DNA of 6,602 bases from Oscillospiraceae bacterium (GTDB lineage Bacteria; Bacillota; Clostridia; Oscillospirales; Oscillospiraceae), in contig WQRL01000104.1 in assembly GCA_009786775.1 (NCBI GenBank), positions 1 through 6,602 of the forward strand. Reading direction: 5' to 3'. Below the pieces are notes generated by a model. It had not been told where the DNA came from, made no database searches, and saw nothing but the letters and a program-made list of their open reading frames with translations. Shown piece by piece: positions 1 to 5,144 of the stretch. The stretch's first letter is position 1, and the number at the start of each line of letters is the position of its first letter. Made by a program: the position numbers and the translations under genes.

Positions 1-167
1 CCATCCGTGTTAGAATCTTTGAATGTCTTTGCATAGATATCTTCTATCATATCCCAAGGCATCAATTCTGCCATCTTTACCCAACGGTTGCACACATCCA
101 ATTTTCCGCCAAAGGGTACTATGAAATCCTCTATTGTCATTTGTGAACGATTGCCTCTCTGATACAT
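1..167 (-). CDS. IS5/IS1182-type transposase, N-terminal part (runs off the left edge)
   Basis: The first 55 residues of a transposase are visible on the minus strand; the rest lies outside the window. The readable N-terminus carries an LTIEDF-like motif (QMTIEDF), then FIVPFGGKLDVCNRW and KMAELMPWDMIEDIYAKTF. This is the pattern I know from the N-terminal region (DUF772 type) of IS5/IS1182-like DDE transposases, which cut and rejoin the ends of their own element. I chose the ATG at 167 because it gives the usual MYQ-type beginning. A second in-frame ATG at 140 is possible; it has GAGAGG about 12 bases upstream, whereas the 167 start has only a weak GGGG. Two leftward promoters lie upstream. 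No frameshift is seen in the visible part, but intactness cannot be judged. The transposase assignment is fairly sure; the exact IS family is less so. Confidence 0.8.
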   Translation of the reverse strand, partial: MYQRGNRSQMTIEDFIVPFGGKLDVCNRWVKMAELMPWDMIEDIYAKTFKDSNTD

Positions 168-216
168 ATCTATTTGACCCCATATCTATTTCTTTTTATG
201 CGCTTCTGCTGCTTTT

Positions 217-245
217 AGTATACCTCACTTTGACGAATTTGTCTG
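217..245 (-). promoter_or_regulatory. Second possible leftward promoter for the transposase
   Basis: On the minus strand CAGACA (240-245; 4 of 6 bases match TTGACA) and TATACT (217-222; 5 of 6) are 17 bases apart. It lies closer to the transposase start than the consensus promoter at 283-312 and could be used with it or instead of it. The match is moderate and may be chance. Confidence 0.3.
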
Positions 246-282
246 CTTTTTCATACTGTTGATGGTTTTTCCGCAGAGCCTA

Positions 283-312
283 ATTATACTGTTTCGGCTT
301 TGTTTTTGTCAA
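283..312 (-). promoter_or_regulatory. Strong leftward sigma70 promoter for the transposase
   Basis: On the minus strand a perfect TTGACA (307-312) and a perfect TATAAT (283-288) are separated by 18 bases. Transcription would start near 276 and leave a leader of about 110 nt before the transposase ATG at 167. Confidence 0.7.
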
Positions 313-358
313 GGCATCTGCTTTCTTAGCAATATCGAACAAAAAAGCGTCCATATAT

Positions 359-386
359 TTGACAAATCACGTCTAAAAATGATAGT
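359..386 (+). promoter_or_regulatory. Candidate promoter of the URO-D-fold gene
   Basis: A perfect TTGACA (359-364) is followed after 16 bases by GATAGT (381-386; 4 of 6 bases match TATAAT). Transcription would start near 393, giving a leader of about 40 nt before the GTG at 435. The -35 is convincing; the -10 is weak. Confidence 0.45.
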
Positions 387-421
387 TTGGGCGCAGTAAA
401 ATAACAGACTTAATTATAATT

Positions 422-426
422 GGAGG
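422..426 (+). promoter_or_regulatory. Ribosome binding site that fixes the URO-D-fold gene start
   Basis: GGAGG lies 8 bases before GTG 435, the normal spacing. It overlaps the upstream in-frame TTG at 420, which therefore cannot be served by this site, so the GTG start is preferred. Confidence 0.75.
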
Positions 427-434
427 AAAATCCC

Positions 435-1436
435 GTGCTTAGTATCAAAGACAATTTTTTGGAAACTATGAAAAAAGATGGCAAGCCCGACAGACTTGTT
501 AACATGTGGGAACCGTTTGAGCTAATCCCTGACCCGGTACTAATATATCTGACAGGGCACCGTGCAAGAGGCACGGATTCCCGTGACCGCTGGGGAACTC
601 TTATCACATGGCCGGAAGACCAGCTCTCCGCTATGCCGCATGTCACCGAAGATGAGAAGGTTTTGCCTGACATCACCGAGTGGCGCAAATATATAAAGGT
701 TCCTGATTTGGCAGCAAACTGCTCCGAAGGCTGGGATGTTGCCAACAAAATGCAAGACGAGGTCCGCGCAAAGGGCAAGCTCTCCATGACAATTGCGCCA
801 ACCGGCGTGTTTGAACAACTGCACTTCCTCATGGGCTTTGAGGATATGCTTATGAATTTCCTCCTTGAGCCTGATGATATGCTTGAGCTATGCGAAACTA
901 TCGGCAATTACCGCGCCGAATACATGAAGCTCATTGTTGAAAATCTTAAACCCGACGTGGTTCTCTCGCACGACGACTGGGGCAGCAAGCAAAACCTATT
1001 CGTCAGCCCTGAAATTTGGCGCGAATTCATAAAGCCTCAATATGTCAAAATTTACAAGATTCTCAAAGATGCCGGCGTGCTAATAATGCACCACTCAGAC
1101 TCAATTTGCGAGCCGATAATCGAGGATATGATCGACATCGGCATAGATATCTGGCAGGGAGCAATTCCCGAAAACGACTTGCTCCGCCTCCAAAAAGAAA
1201 TCGGCGGGCGCATGGTTATGATGGGCGGACTGGACATGTCTATAATCGATCTGCCCGACGCAAAAGCCGAGCAAGTTACCGCAGAAACTTTGCGTGCCTG
1301 TGAAACATATACCCCCGGCGGCAATTTCATAGTTTCCTTCACATATGGCGGCCCGGGCGATGTAATTTTCAAGCACATTGAGCCATTTATGACAGAAACA
1401 ATAGATAAGTTTAACAAGGACAAATTCGGAGTTTAA
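435..1436 (+). CDS. URO-D / corrinoid methyltransferase-fold protein (uroporphyrinogen decarboxylase family)
   Basis: A 333-residue cytosolic protein of the URO-D superfamily, the TIM-barrel fold shared by HemE and the MtaA/MtbA methylcobamide:coenzyme M methyltransferases. Family landmarks are SHDDWGSKQNLFVSPEIW (about 178-195), EFIKPQYVKIYKILKDAG (197-214), MHHSDSICEPIIEDMIDIGI (218-237) and NFIVSFTYGGPGD (297-309). I place the start at GTG 435 because GGAGG at 422-426 sits 8 bases before it. A longer reading from TTG 420 would put that ribosome binding site inside the gene. The HxC zinc motif of MtaA/MtbA reads H220-S-D222, and no Cys is seen near the usual C-terminal ligand site, so a classical zinc-thiolate methyltransferase is unlikely. 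The N-terminal substrate-binding motif of HemE is also absent. No corrinoid protein or partner methyltransferase is next to it. The substrate is unknown; the family call is firm. Confidence 0.9.
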   Translation: MLSIKDNFLETMKKDGKPDRLVNMWEPFELIPDPVLIYLTGHRARGTDSRDRWGTLITWPEDQLSAMPHVTEDEKVLPDITEWRKYIKVPDLAANCSEGWDVANKMQDEVRAKGKLSMTIAPTGVFEQLHFLMGFEDMLMNFLLEPDDMLELCETIGNYRAEYMKLIVENLKPDVVLSHDDWGSKQNLFVSPEIWREFIKPQYVKIYKILKDAGVLIMHHSDSICEPIIEDMIDIGIDIWQGAIPENDLLRLQKEIGGRMVMMGGLDMSIIDLPDAKAEQVTAETLRACETYTPGGNFIVSFTYGGPGDVIFKHIEPFMTETIDKFNKDKFGV

Positions 1437-1488
1437 CTTTTAGGTTGCCCACGACACAGCACCGCTAACCGTGTTGCAACTCACAGAC

Positions 1489-1648
1489 CAGTCGAACACG
1501 GGCGGGTGCTCTGGGGAAAAGTGGGGCGGCCGCAGTCCTGGAACACAAATTTCATCTAGGAACCCAAGCCTGCACCAGAGTAGACGTGACTGACGGAGGC
1601 CGCCCCACTTTTTCACAGAGCATTTGCCCGTGTCCGGCGGATGGTTTA
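1489..1648 (+). repeat. Structured repeat, copy 1 (long-stem RNA-like element)
   Basis: One of two 160-nt copies in the window, equal in length and identical at 142 of 160 positions, in the same orientation. It starts about 50 nt after the URO-D-fold stop. Arms 1496-1531 and 1598-1633 pair over 36 positions without a bulge, broken only by one G-A mismatch and containing several G-U pairs. The outer flanks extend this to about 41 positions (1491-1638) with one A-C mismatch at 1495/1634. Inside, CAGTC (1533-1537) can pair with GACTG (1588-1592), or CCTGGA (1537-1542) with TCTAGG (1555-1560). The inner GC stem ends in ACTTTTT, so it might also work as a large-loop terminator. No open reading frame of note. 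It could be a structured RNA, a 3'-UTR element or a MITE-like palindromic repeat; no known RNA family was recognised. Confidence 0.85.
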
Positions 1649-1734
1649 CAGACGGCCGTGCTTTACGTATGGTTTTAGACAGGCGGGAGCCGCAACCTAA
1701 TAGTTACATATTGGTAAACAATCAAATGAAACAC

Positions 1735-1763
1735 TTGCCACGCAGCCCCTAAGCGTCTATAAT
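1735..1763 (+). promoter_or_regulatory. Promoter of the BACON-protein/lipoprotein operon
   Basis: TTGCCA (1735-1740; 5 of 6 bases match TTGACA) and a perfect TATAAT (1758-1763) are separated by 17 bases. Transcription would start near 1770, leaving a leader of about 80 nt before ATG 1850. The -10 lies across the centre of the palindrome at 1741-1781. Confidence 0.65.
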
Positions 1764-1781
1764 AGACGTTTAGGGGCTGCG
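1741..1781. repeat. 19-bp-arm palindrome centred on the -10 box
   Basis: Arms 1741-1759 and 1763-1781 are inverted repeats around a 3-base TAA centre, with a single imperfection that is a G-U pair in plus-strand RNA. No T-run follows, so it does not look like an intrinsic terminator. Because it covers the -10 and probable start of the downstream operon, it may be an operator for a dimeric regulator. Alternatively it may simply be a palindromic repeat that happens to contain TATAAT. Confidence 0.7.
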
Positions 1782-1849
1782 CCACCGATGCAGGATATGG
1801 GACGCGGCTGATATTCGGCTGTGCCAAATTTTCGAAAGGAATTTTCCAA

Positions 1850-2695
1850 ATGCATACATCCAAGGCAACTGTTGTTGCATCCACAGCTTTTGGTAAAATA
1901 GCGACACTAATCGGCATCATTCTAATTGCGGCCTCAGTGCCATTTTTATTTATGTTCATTGCCGATATGCACGGGACAGGGGCGCTTGAGGCGTTGTTCT
2001 TGTTCATACTCCCGGCGCTTATAGCAGGCATCGTCCTCCTTTGGAAAGGAAGCCAGATTAAGAGCAGAATAAGACGGTTTAAGACCTATGTGTCGCTTAT
2101 CTCAATGCAGAATATAACATCGCTGGATGAAATCTCTGCAAATACAGGACGCAGTACCGATTTTGTGCGCGCCGACCTCCAAGAGATGATACGAAGGAAG
2201 TTCTTTGTAAAAGCGTACATTGATGTGGCCTCCAACAAAATAGTTATACTCTGCGAGGATGGCAGCGTGGCTCAAAACACCGTCAACACCTCCGCTGTGC
2301 TGGGGTGCAGCCATTGCGGTGCAAGGAAATTAACCTACCACTATCTTTGGCAAGGAGCCATGGAGATGTATGGACACCTTATAACACTTCCGTGGGTCAG
2401 GCAGGGCGAAACTGGTTTGGCTCTTGGCGAGATGCAGTTGGACATTAGCGCAGATGGACACGCAGTTGCTGTTGGGGTTGATTCCTTTGATGAAACCTGG
2501 AGCGTGAACAGCAATCAGCCTTGGGTAACCGCTTCACGCGTTGACTCTGAGATAGCTTTAGATATTGAAGAAAACCGTAGCGTTGAACGCCGCAATGCAA
2601 TGGTTATTGTTTCCGCAGGAAGTATAGAGCGTGCAATCGTCGTAACACAGGAACCGGAGCCTCATTACGGGCAAGTTGTTAACGGTGCCGGTTAG
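1850..2695 (+). CDS. Membrane protein with winged-helix-like region, CxxC knuckle and BACON-like domain
   Basis: A 281-residue protein of unknown function. Two membrane segments (about 16-37 and 46-65) form an N-terminal hairpin. Residues 77-135 (FKTYVSLI, SLDEISANTGRSTDFVRADL, MIRRKFFVKAYID) resemble the winged-helix-like module of Bacillota membrane proteins in which a helix-turn-helix precedes an AYID strand. C153-S-H-C156-G-A is a half zinc ribbon. Residues 195-268 look like a BACON-type beta-sandwich: two tryptophans (W217, W225), EENRSVERRNA (240-250), and the closing strand with VTQE (265-268). BACON domains are known mainly from Bacteroidetes carbohydrate-related proteins. The start has AAAGGA about 10 bases before ATG. 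A lipoprotein gene follows 66 nt later, suggesting an operon. If the hairpin has both ends inside, all soluble parts would be cytosolic, which is unusual for BACON. Domain calls are by eye. Confidence 0.75.
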   Translation: MHTSKATVVASTAFGKIATLIGIILIAASVPFLFMFIADMHGTGALEALFLFILPALIAGIVLLWKGSQIKSRIRRFKTYVSLISMQNITSLDEISANTGRSTDFVRADLQEMIRRKFFVKAYIDVASNKIVILCEDGSVAQNTVNTSAVLGCSHCGARKLTYHYLWQGAMEMYGHLITLPWVRQGETGLALGEMQLDISADGHAVAVGVDSFDETWSVNSNQPWVTASRVDSEIALDIEENRSVERRNAMVIVSAGSIERAIVVTQEPEPHYGQVVNGAG

Positions 2696-2747
2696 GTCTA
2701 GGTCTAACGGTATCAAAGGCTCACAAAATAGACCCGCAAACTTATTT

Positions 2748-2753
2748 AGGAGG
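2748..2753 (+). promoter_or_regulatory. Ribosome binding site of the lipoprotein gene
   Basis: A perfect AGGAGG lies 8 bases before ATG 2762. It supports this start and independent translation of the second gene in the operon. Confidence 0.75.
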
Positions 2754-2761
2754 CAACTCGT

Positions 2762-3484
2762 ATGAAAATTGCAAGGTATTTTCTGGGTTTAATGCTATGC
2801 GCGGCATTATTTATATCAATTAGCGGGTGCCGTGAAGGTGCCGGTAATCAGCATGGCACAGCAAGAGAGGCTCAGGGGCGGCAGAACGGTAATGATGCCC
2901 CCGCCGTTTCTGTACAACAGCCCTCACCGTTTGTCGCGCAAAGTCCCGAAGATTTGATTAATTTTATAAATGAAATAAATGCTCAAGTCCCAGTTTCTGA
3001 AACTCGGATGTTTAGAACAATTGGGGAATTTTATACCAGGGTAAGAGACCGCAATAGATGGGCATATGCCTCTCATGAAGTTGCGTCTTTGACTGAAATT
3101 TATTTAGTCGAGATTGAAGGGTTTGAGCTGGCTGGACTTGAAATAAGTAGAAATCTTGTTGGCTATTCCTTTGGTTGTGTCGAGGAAGGTCATTGGGGCG
3201 ATGAAGTTTTTATAGCTATATTAAGACCAAGCCGTCACGGGTACAGCCCTGATGAAGTTTGGCAAATTGTATCGGAACAGATGCTGGAATTCGGGGGAGT
3301 TCTCACCGAACTTGGTATGATATACAACTCTGACGCAAATCAAATACGCTCCAGAATAGGCGATACTTATTTTAGCATCCGCGTCCCCGACAGGTTAAAC
3401 AACTACGAGTTCCTCCGTGACCTTGCTCTTGAGGTAATCGAAAGGTCAGAACTGATTGTAATTGACCACCCACTTGAAGATTAA
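2762..3484 (+). CDS. Predicted lipoprotein of unknown function
   Basis: A 240-residue protein. Residues 1-22 form a lipoprotein signal peptide: positive start (K2, R5), a hydrophobic core, and the lipobox ISGC, with Cys23 as the residue expected to be lipidated and anchored to the outer face of the cell membrane. Residues 24-58 are a low-complexity linker rich in G, Q, N, A and P, followed by a folded domain from about 60 to 240. That domain holds a long helix-like start (SPEDLINFINEINAQV), central beta-rich parts (ASLTEIYLVEIEGFELAGLE; VGYSFGCVEEGHWGDE), a YSPDEVWQIVSEQ helix and an acidic end. I recognise no family. It follows the BACON-like membrane protein by 66 nt on the same strand and probably shares its transcript. 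Copy 2 of the structured repeat begins 38 nt after its stop. Confidence 0.85.
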   Translation: MKIARYFLGLMLCAALFISISGCREGAGNQHGTAREAQGRQNGNDAPAVSVQQPSPFVAQSPEDLINFINEINAQVPVSETRMFRTIGEFYTRVRDRNRWAYASHEVASLTEIYLVEIEGFELAGLEISRNLVGYSFGCVEEGHWGDEVFIAILRPSRHGYSPDEVWQIVSEQMLEFGGVLTELGMIYNSDANQIRSRIGDTYFSIRVPDRLNNYEFLRDLALEVIERSELIVIDHPLED

Positions 3485-3521
3485 GAGCCAAATTCGGGCT
3501 AACATGAAGCAGCACACAGGA

Positions 3522-3681
3522 CAGTCGGACACGGGCGGGTGCTCTGGGGAAAAGTGGGGCGGCCGCAGTCCTGGAACACAAGTTTTGTCCAGGATTTAGG
3601 GTCTTCGCCAGGGTAGACGTGACTGACGAAGGCCGCCCCGCTTTTTCACAGAGCACTTGCCCGTGTCCGGCGGATGGTTTA
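3522..3681 (+). repeat. Structured repeat, copy 2 (long-stem RNA-like element)
   Basis: Second copy of the element at 1489-1648, exactly 2033 nt downstream with no net indel. Arms 3524-3564 and 3631-3671 pair over 41 positions, with only one G-A mismatch plus some G-U pairs. The apical hairpin CCTGGA (3570-3575) / TCCAGG (3588-3593) is fully Watson-Crick here, while copy 1 has one G-U. Compared with copy 1, changes at 3528, 3590, 3640 and 3656 keep or improve pairing on the plus-strand RNA. Most other changes fall in the apical region 3582-3617. It lies between the lipoprotein gene and the convergent membrane-protein gene, so it is downstream of both. Confidence 0.85.
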
Positions 3682-3707
3682 GGTATGTGTATGGTTTAGA
3701 TATGTGG
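3674..3707 (+). repeat. Two tandem 17-nt units at the edge of repeat copy 2
   Basis: Units 3674-3690 and 3691-3707 both begin ATGGTTTAG and match at 15 of 17 positions; the next bases (TTTG) do not continue the series. After copy 1 a related ATGGTTTTAG occurs at 1669-1678, so the ATGGTTTA motif may belong to the repeat's 3' boundary. Confidence 0.5.
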
Positions 3708-3746
3708 TTTGTAAGCAGAAGCCGTAGTGATAAACCGCCATTGCCG

Positions 3747-4265
3747 TTACGGCGCAGCTATTAGCATGAACACGAATGTGCAGATTAGGAGCACCGAGAG
3801 GACGATGGATACATATGTTACCCGAACTTCAAACCTGCCAGCGCCGGTTGGGTCTGTTTGTGCTGTGTCTTCGGATTGTTCGTATTCAATTAATTTGCGC
3901 TCAAGGGCTGTGACTATTGCGCAGGAGAGGGCTACGGCGATGATCTGCCAGTGAACCAGGCTTCTTAGATGCCCGCCTGTGAAAGTGATATAGGCAGCCA
4001 ATCCGCTTGCGAGCATTAGAAAAACAGATGTGACGCGCAACATGCCGCCGAGTTTCGCTCTCACACTATCTCTCGTGAAAAACCCGGAGAGCAGGCGGTC
4101 TAGCAGCAGAAATACCGGCGGAACTATTAGCGCGAAGTAAAACAATGTAGGGACGGTCTCTTCATATAAGATGTACTGCATTAAGTACAGCACCACGGCT
4201 GCTGCAACATATACTGCTATGCCGAAGCATATCCGCTTAGTAAACATGGGTTTAATCTGCTTCAT
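3747..4265 (-). CDS. Five-TM membrane protein of unknown function
   Basis: A 172-residue integral membrane protein. Likely membrane segments lie at about 12-33, 38-57, 74-95, 104-121 and 149-170. A basic loop follows the second (DRLLSGFFTRDSVRAKLGG), and a polar, acidic loop lies between the fourth and fifth (EYEQSEDTAQTDPTGAG). No catalytic motif or known family was recognised. The start at ATG 4265 has GAGAGG about 13 bases upstream, a somewhat long spacing, but no better in-frame start is visible. The gene is transcribed away from the E1-like gene, with 125 nt between the two starts, and converges on the lipoprotein gene. Opposite-strand reading frames across this region are short. Coding status is well supported by the regular hydrophobic pattern; function is unknown. 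Confidence 0.8.
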   Translation of the reverse strand: MKQIKPMFTKRICFGIAVYVAAAVVLYLMQYILYEETVPTLFYFALIVPPVFLLLDRLLSGFFTRDSVRAKLGGMLRVTSVFLMLASGLAAYITFTGGHLRSLVHWQIIAVALSCAIVTALERKLIEYEQSEDTAQTDPTGAGRFEVRVTYVSIVLSVLLICTFVFMLIAAP

Positions 4266-4326
4266 ATAAGTGAGTATTCCTCTCGGTAATTTAATTTGTC
4301 AAAATTTATCCAAGACAACCATTTAC

Positions 4327-4355
4327 TTGCAATTAATCTTTACTTAGATTACAAT
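4327..4355 (+). promoter_or_regulatory. Candidate promoter of the E1-like/DUF4129 operon
   Basis: TTGCAA (4327-4332; 4 of 6 bases match TTGACA) and TACAAT (4350-4355; 5 of 6) are separated by 17 bases. Transcription would start near 4362, about 30 nt before the GTG start at 4391, which has AGGGG about 7 bases upstream. Confidence 0.55.
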
Positions 4356-4390
4356 AAACCGGTAATTTATGCTGGGAGAGGGGCGTTTTT

Positions 4391-5128
4391 GTGATTTTGG
4401 ATGATATGATGCGGGAGGTATATGCCCGCCAGATATTGATGAAGGATGTCGGGGAGAAGGGGCAGGAGAAACTAGCGAAGGCCAGCGTCCTTGTTATCGG
4501 ATGCGGGGGCTTGGGAGCACCTGTGCTCAGTTACCTTACGGCGATGGGCGTTGGGCATTTGGGCTTTTGCGACTGTGATACGGTGGCTCTTTCAAACATG
4601 AACCGCCAGCTTCTTTTCTCTATGGGTGATATAGGGGAGCCTAAGGCTGTTTTGGCCGAGAAGCGGCTGTTGGGGCTCAATCCTAAGCTCAAGACTACGG
4701 TTTACAATTGCTTTTTGGATGCGGAGCTTGCTGCGCAGATAGTTCCACAATATGATATTGTAGTCGATTGTCTGGATAATTTCAATACACGCTTTGTACT
4801 TAATGATGCTTGCGTGGCATCAAAAACCCCGTTTGTTCACGCGGGAATAGGCGAATTTTTCGGCCAGCTCATGACTGTAACTCCGGGCGAGGGCCCTTGC
4901 CTGCGGTGCTTGTTTCCGAATATGAAGGAGGAAAAGGGTCCCAAAAAGCCATTTGGCGTAGTGGGGCCTACACCTGGCGTGCTTGGCGCATTGCAGGCTC
5001 TTGAAGTCCTCAAGTACATAACAGGCCTGCCTGTGGCCAATGATGGCTTAGTGGTCTATGATGGCCTGGCTTTGAGCCTTGAGAGAATAAAAATCGAGAT
5101 ATCGCCGGAATGTGCATGCAATAAATAA
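4391..5128 (+). CDS. MoeB/ThiF/HesA family E1-like adenylyltransferase
   Basis: A 245-residue cytosolic enzyme of the family that activates the C-terminal glycine of ubiquitin-like sulfur carriers (ThiS, MoaD) by ATP-dependent adenylation. Visible motifs are R13 in the N-terminal YARQ; the nucleotide-binding loop GCGGLG (37-42); DCDTV and SNMNRQ (61-73) with R72; K85; and CLDNFNTR (127-134) with D129. These match the key MoeB residues in order, and the length fits. The zinc site has C170-x-x-C173, but the C-terminal pair is C241-x-C243 rather than CxxC. The stretch between the zinc motif and GPTPGVLGALQALEVLK is short and lacks the Cys found in ThiF, so sulfur transfer through a cysteine here is doubtful. 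The start is GTG with AGGGG 7 bases before it. No sulfur-carrier gene lies nearby, so the partner is unknown. The family is sure, the pathway is not. Confidence 0.92.
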   Translation: MILDDMMREVYARQILMKDVGEKGQEKLAKASVLVIGCGGLGAPVLSYLTAMGVGHLGFCDCDTVALSNMNRQLLFSMGDIGEPKAVLAEKRLLGLNPKLKTTVYNCFLDAELAAQIVPQYDIVVDCLDNFNTRFVLNDACVASKTPFVHAGIGEFFGQLMTVTPGEGPCLRCLFPNMKEEKGPKKPFGVVGPTPGVLGALQALEVLKYITGLPVANDGLVVYDGLALSLERIKIEISPECACNK

Positions 5129-5144
5129 GGAACGGGCTTACAAC

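Noticed and set aside
415..420. TATAAT as a promoter -10 for the URO-D-fold gene
   Set aside because: No -35-like sequence is found 16-18 bases upstream, and transcription would begin at or inside the ribosome binding site.
1489..1648. CRISPR or tandem repeat array
   Set aside because: Only two copies 2 kb apart separated by genes; no regular spacers.
1460..1650. Integron attC site
   Set aside because: The outer bases do not match the RYYYAAC and GTTRRRY core sites, the stem is far more continuous than an attC stem, and no integrase is present in the window.
1484..1653. CAGAC on both sides of repeat copy 1 as a target-site duplication
   Set aside because: Copy 2 has no equivalent duplication, and the left CAGAC aligns with homologous CAGGA next to copy 2, so it looks like part of the repeat rather than flanking host DNA.
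3372..3656. Minus-strand reading frame across repeat copy 2
   Set aside because: It overlaps the end of the lipoprotein gene and the palindromic repeat, resembles no protein, and has no ribosome binding site of note.
3743..3753. GCCG-TTA-CGGC hairpin at the stop codon of the five-TM gene as a terminator
   Set aside because: Only four base pairs and no T-run on the minus strand.
3727..3954. Plus-strand reading frame opposite the five-TM protein
   Set aside because: It is a shadow of the minus-strand membrane protein gene and has no protein-like pattern.
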